A stretch of 14,771 nucleotides of DNA. Origin: Oceanospirillaceae bacterium (lineage in GTDB: Bacteria; Pseudomonadota; Gammaproteobacteria; Pseudomonadales; Balneatricaceae). A program made the translations under genes and the position numbers. The notes below the pieces were generated by a model. That model was not told where the DNA came from, made no database searches, and saw only the letters and a program-made list of their open reading frames with translations. The stretch lies in contig DPHD01000098.1 in NCBI GenBank assembly GCA_003523085.1, positions 469 to 15,239 of the forward strand, in the 5' to 3' direction. Shown one piece after another: positions 14,770 through 14,771 of this stretch (its first letter is position 1; each line of letters begins with the position of its first letter).

Positions 14770-14771
14770 AA

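Noticed and set aside
1..14771. tRNA, rRNA, CRISPR, insertion sequence or prophage remnants
   Set aside because: No repeated spacer pattern, terminal inverted repeats, transposase or integrase motifs, or cloverleaf-like segments were seen; the region reads as ordinary core chromosome.

Overview
The window is a compact, gene-dense stretch of core chromosome from a gammaproteobacterium with moderate GC content. The minus-strand order fadB, fadA, topA, DUF6586-like gene matches the Pseudomonas arrangement. Together with RmuC, Uup, a TatD very close to the E. coli protein and a PuuR/PauR-type regulator, this points to the Pseudomonadales/Oceanospirillales, probably a marine relative; the genus cannot be named from this sequence. 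I see no mobile element, CRISPR array, tRNA, rRNA or clearly broken gene.

Left part (1-7019): all genes lie on the minus strand. The fadBA operon (6827 to 3473) encodes the two subunits of the aerobic fatty-acid beta-oxidation complex. It has a promoter-like region full of short palindromes at 6894-6939 and a strong hairpin terminator at 3418-3443. topA (DNA topoisomerase I) follows with its own candidate promoter near 3307-3334, flanked by two copies of a TGTGnnCACA element. A DUF6586-like gene follows topA after a single base.

Middle (7020-9981): a membrane-anchored protein of unknown function (minus) diverges from a UspA-type universal stress protein (plus). The stress protein runs head-on into uup, an ABC-F ATPase (minus), and the two stop codons share the bases TTAG.

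Right part (9982-14771): a plus-strand pair begins with a 190-residue helical protein. It carries a CheZ-like DxxxQ motif and an acidic C-terminal tail ending in Phe. It overlaps tatD, whose only workable start is a TTG inside the preceding gene. Converging on tatD is a tightly packed minus-strand operon: unknown protein, small membrane protein, rmuC, XRE-cupin regulator, glutaredoxin-like protein. Its junctions are 11-base overlaps or 1-base gaps, apart from one 45-base gap.

Most of the window is housekeeping: lipid degradation, DNA topology and repair, ribosome or DNA-structure maintenance, stress response. The most interesting items are the possible CheZ-like protein next to tatD, the operator-like dyads at the topA promoter, and the palindrome cluster at the fadBA promoter. 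No intergenic stretch exceeds 300 bases; the largest, 3247-3472 and 9982-10216, hold the promoters, dyads and terminator listed.
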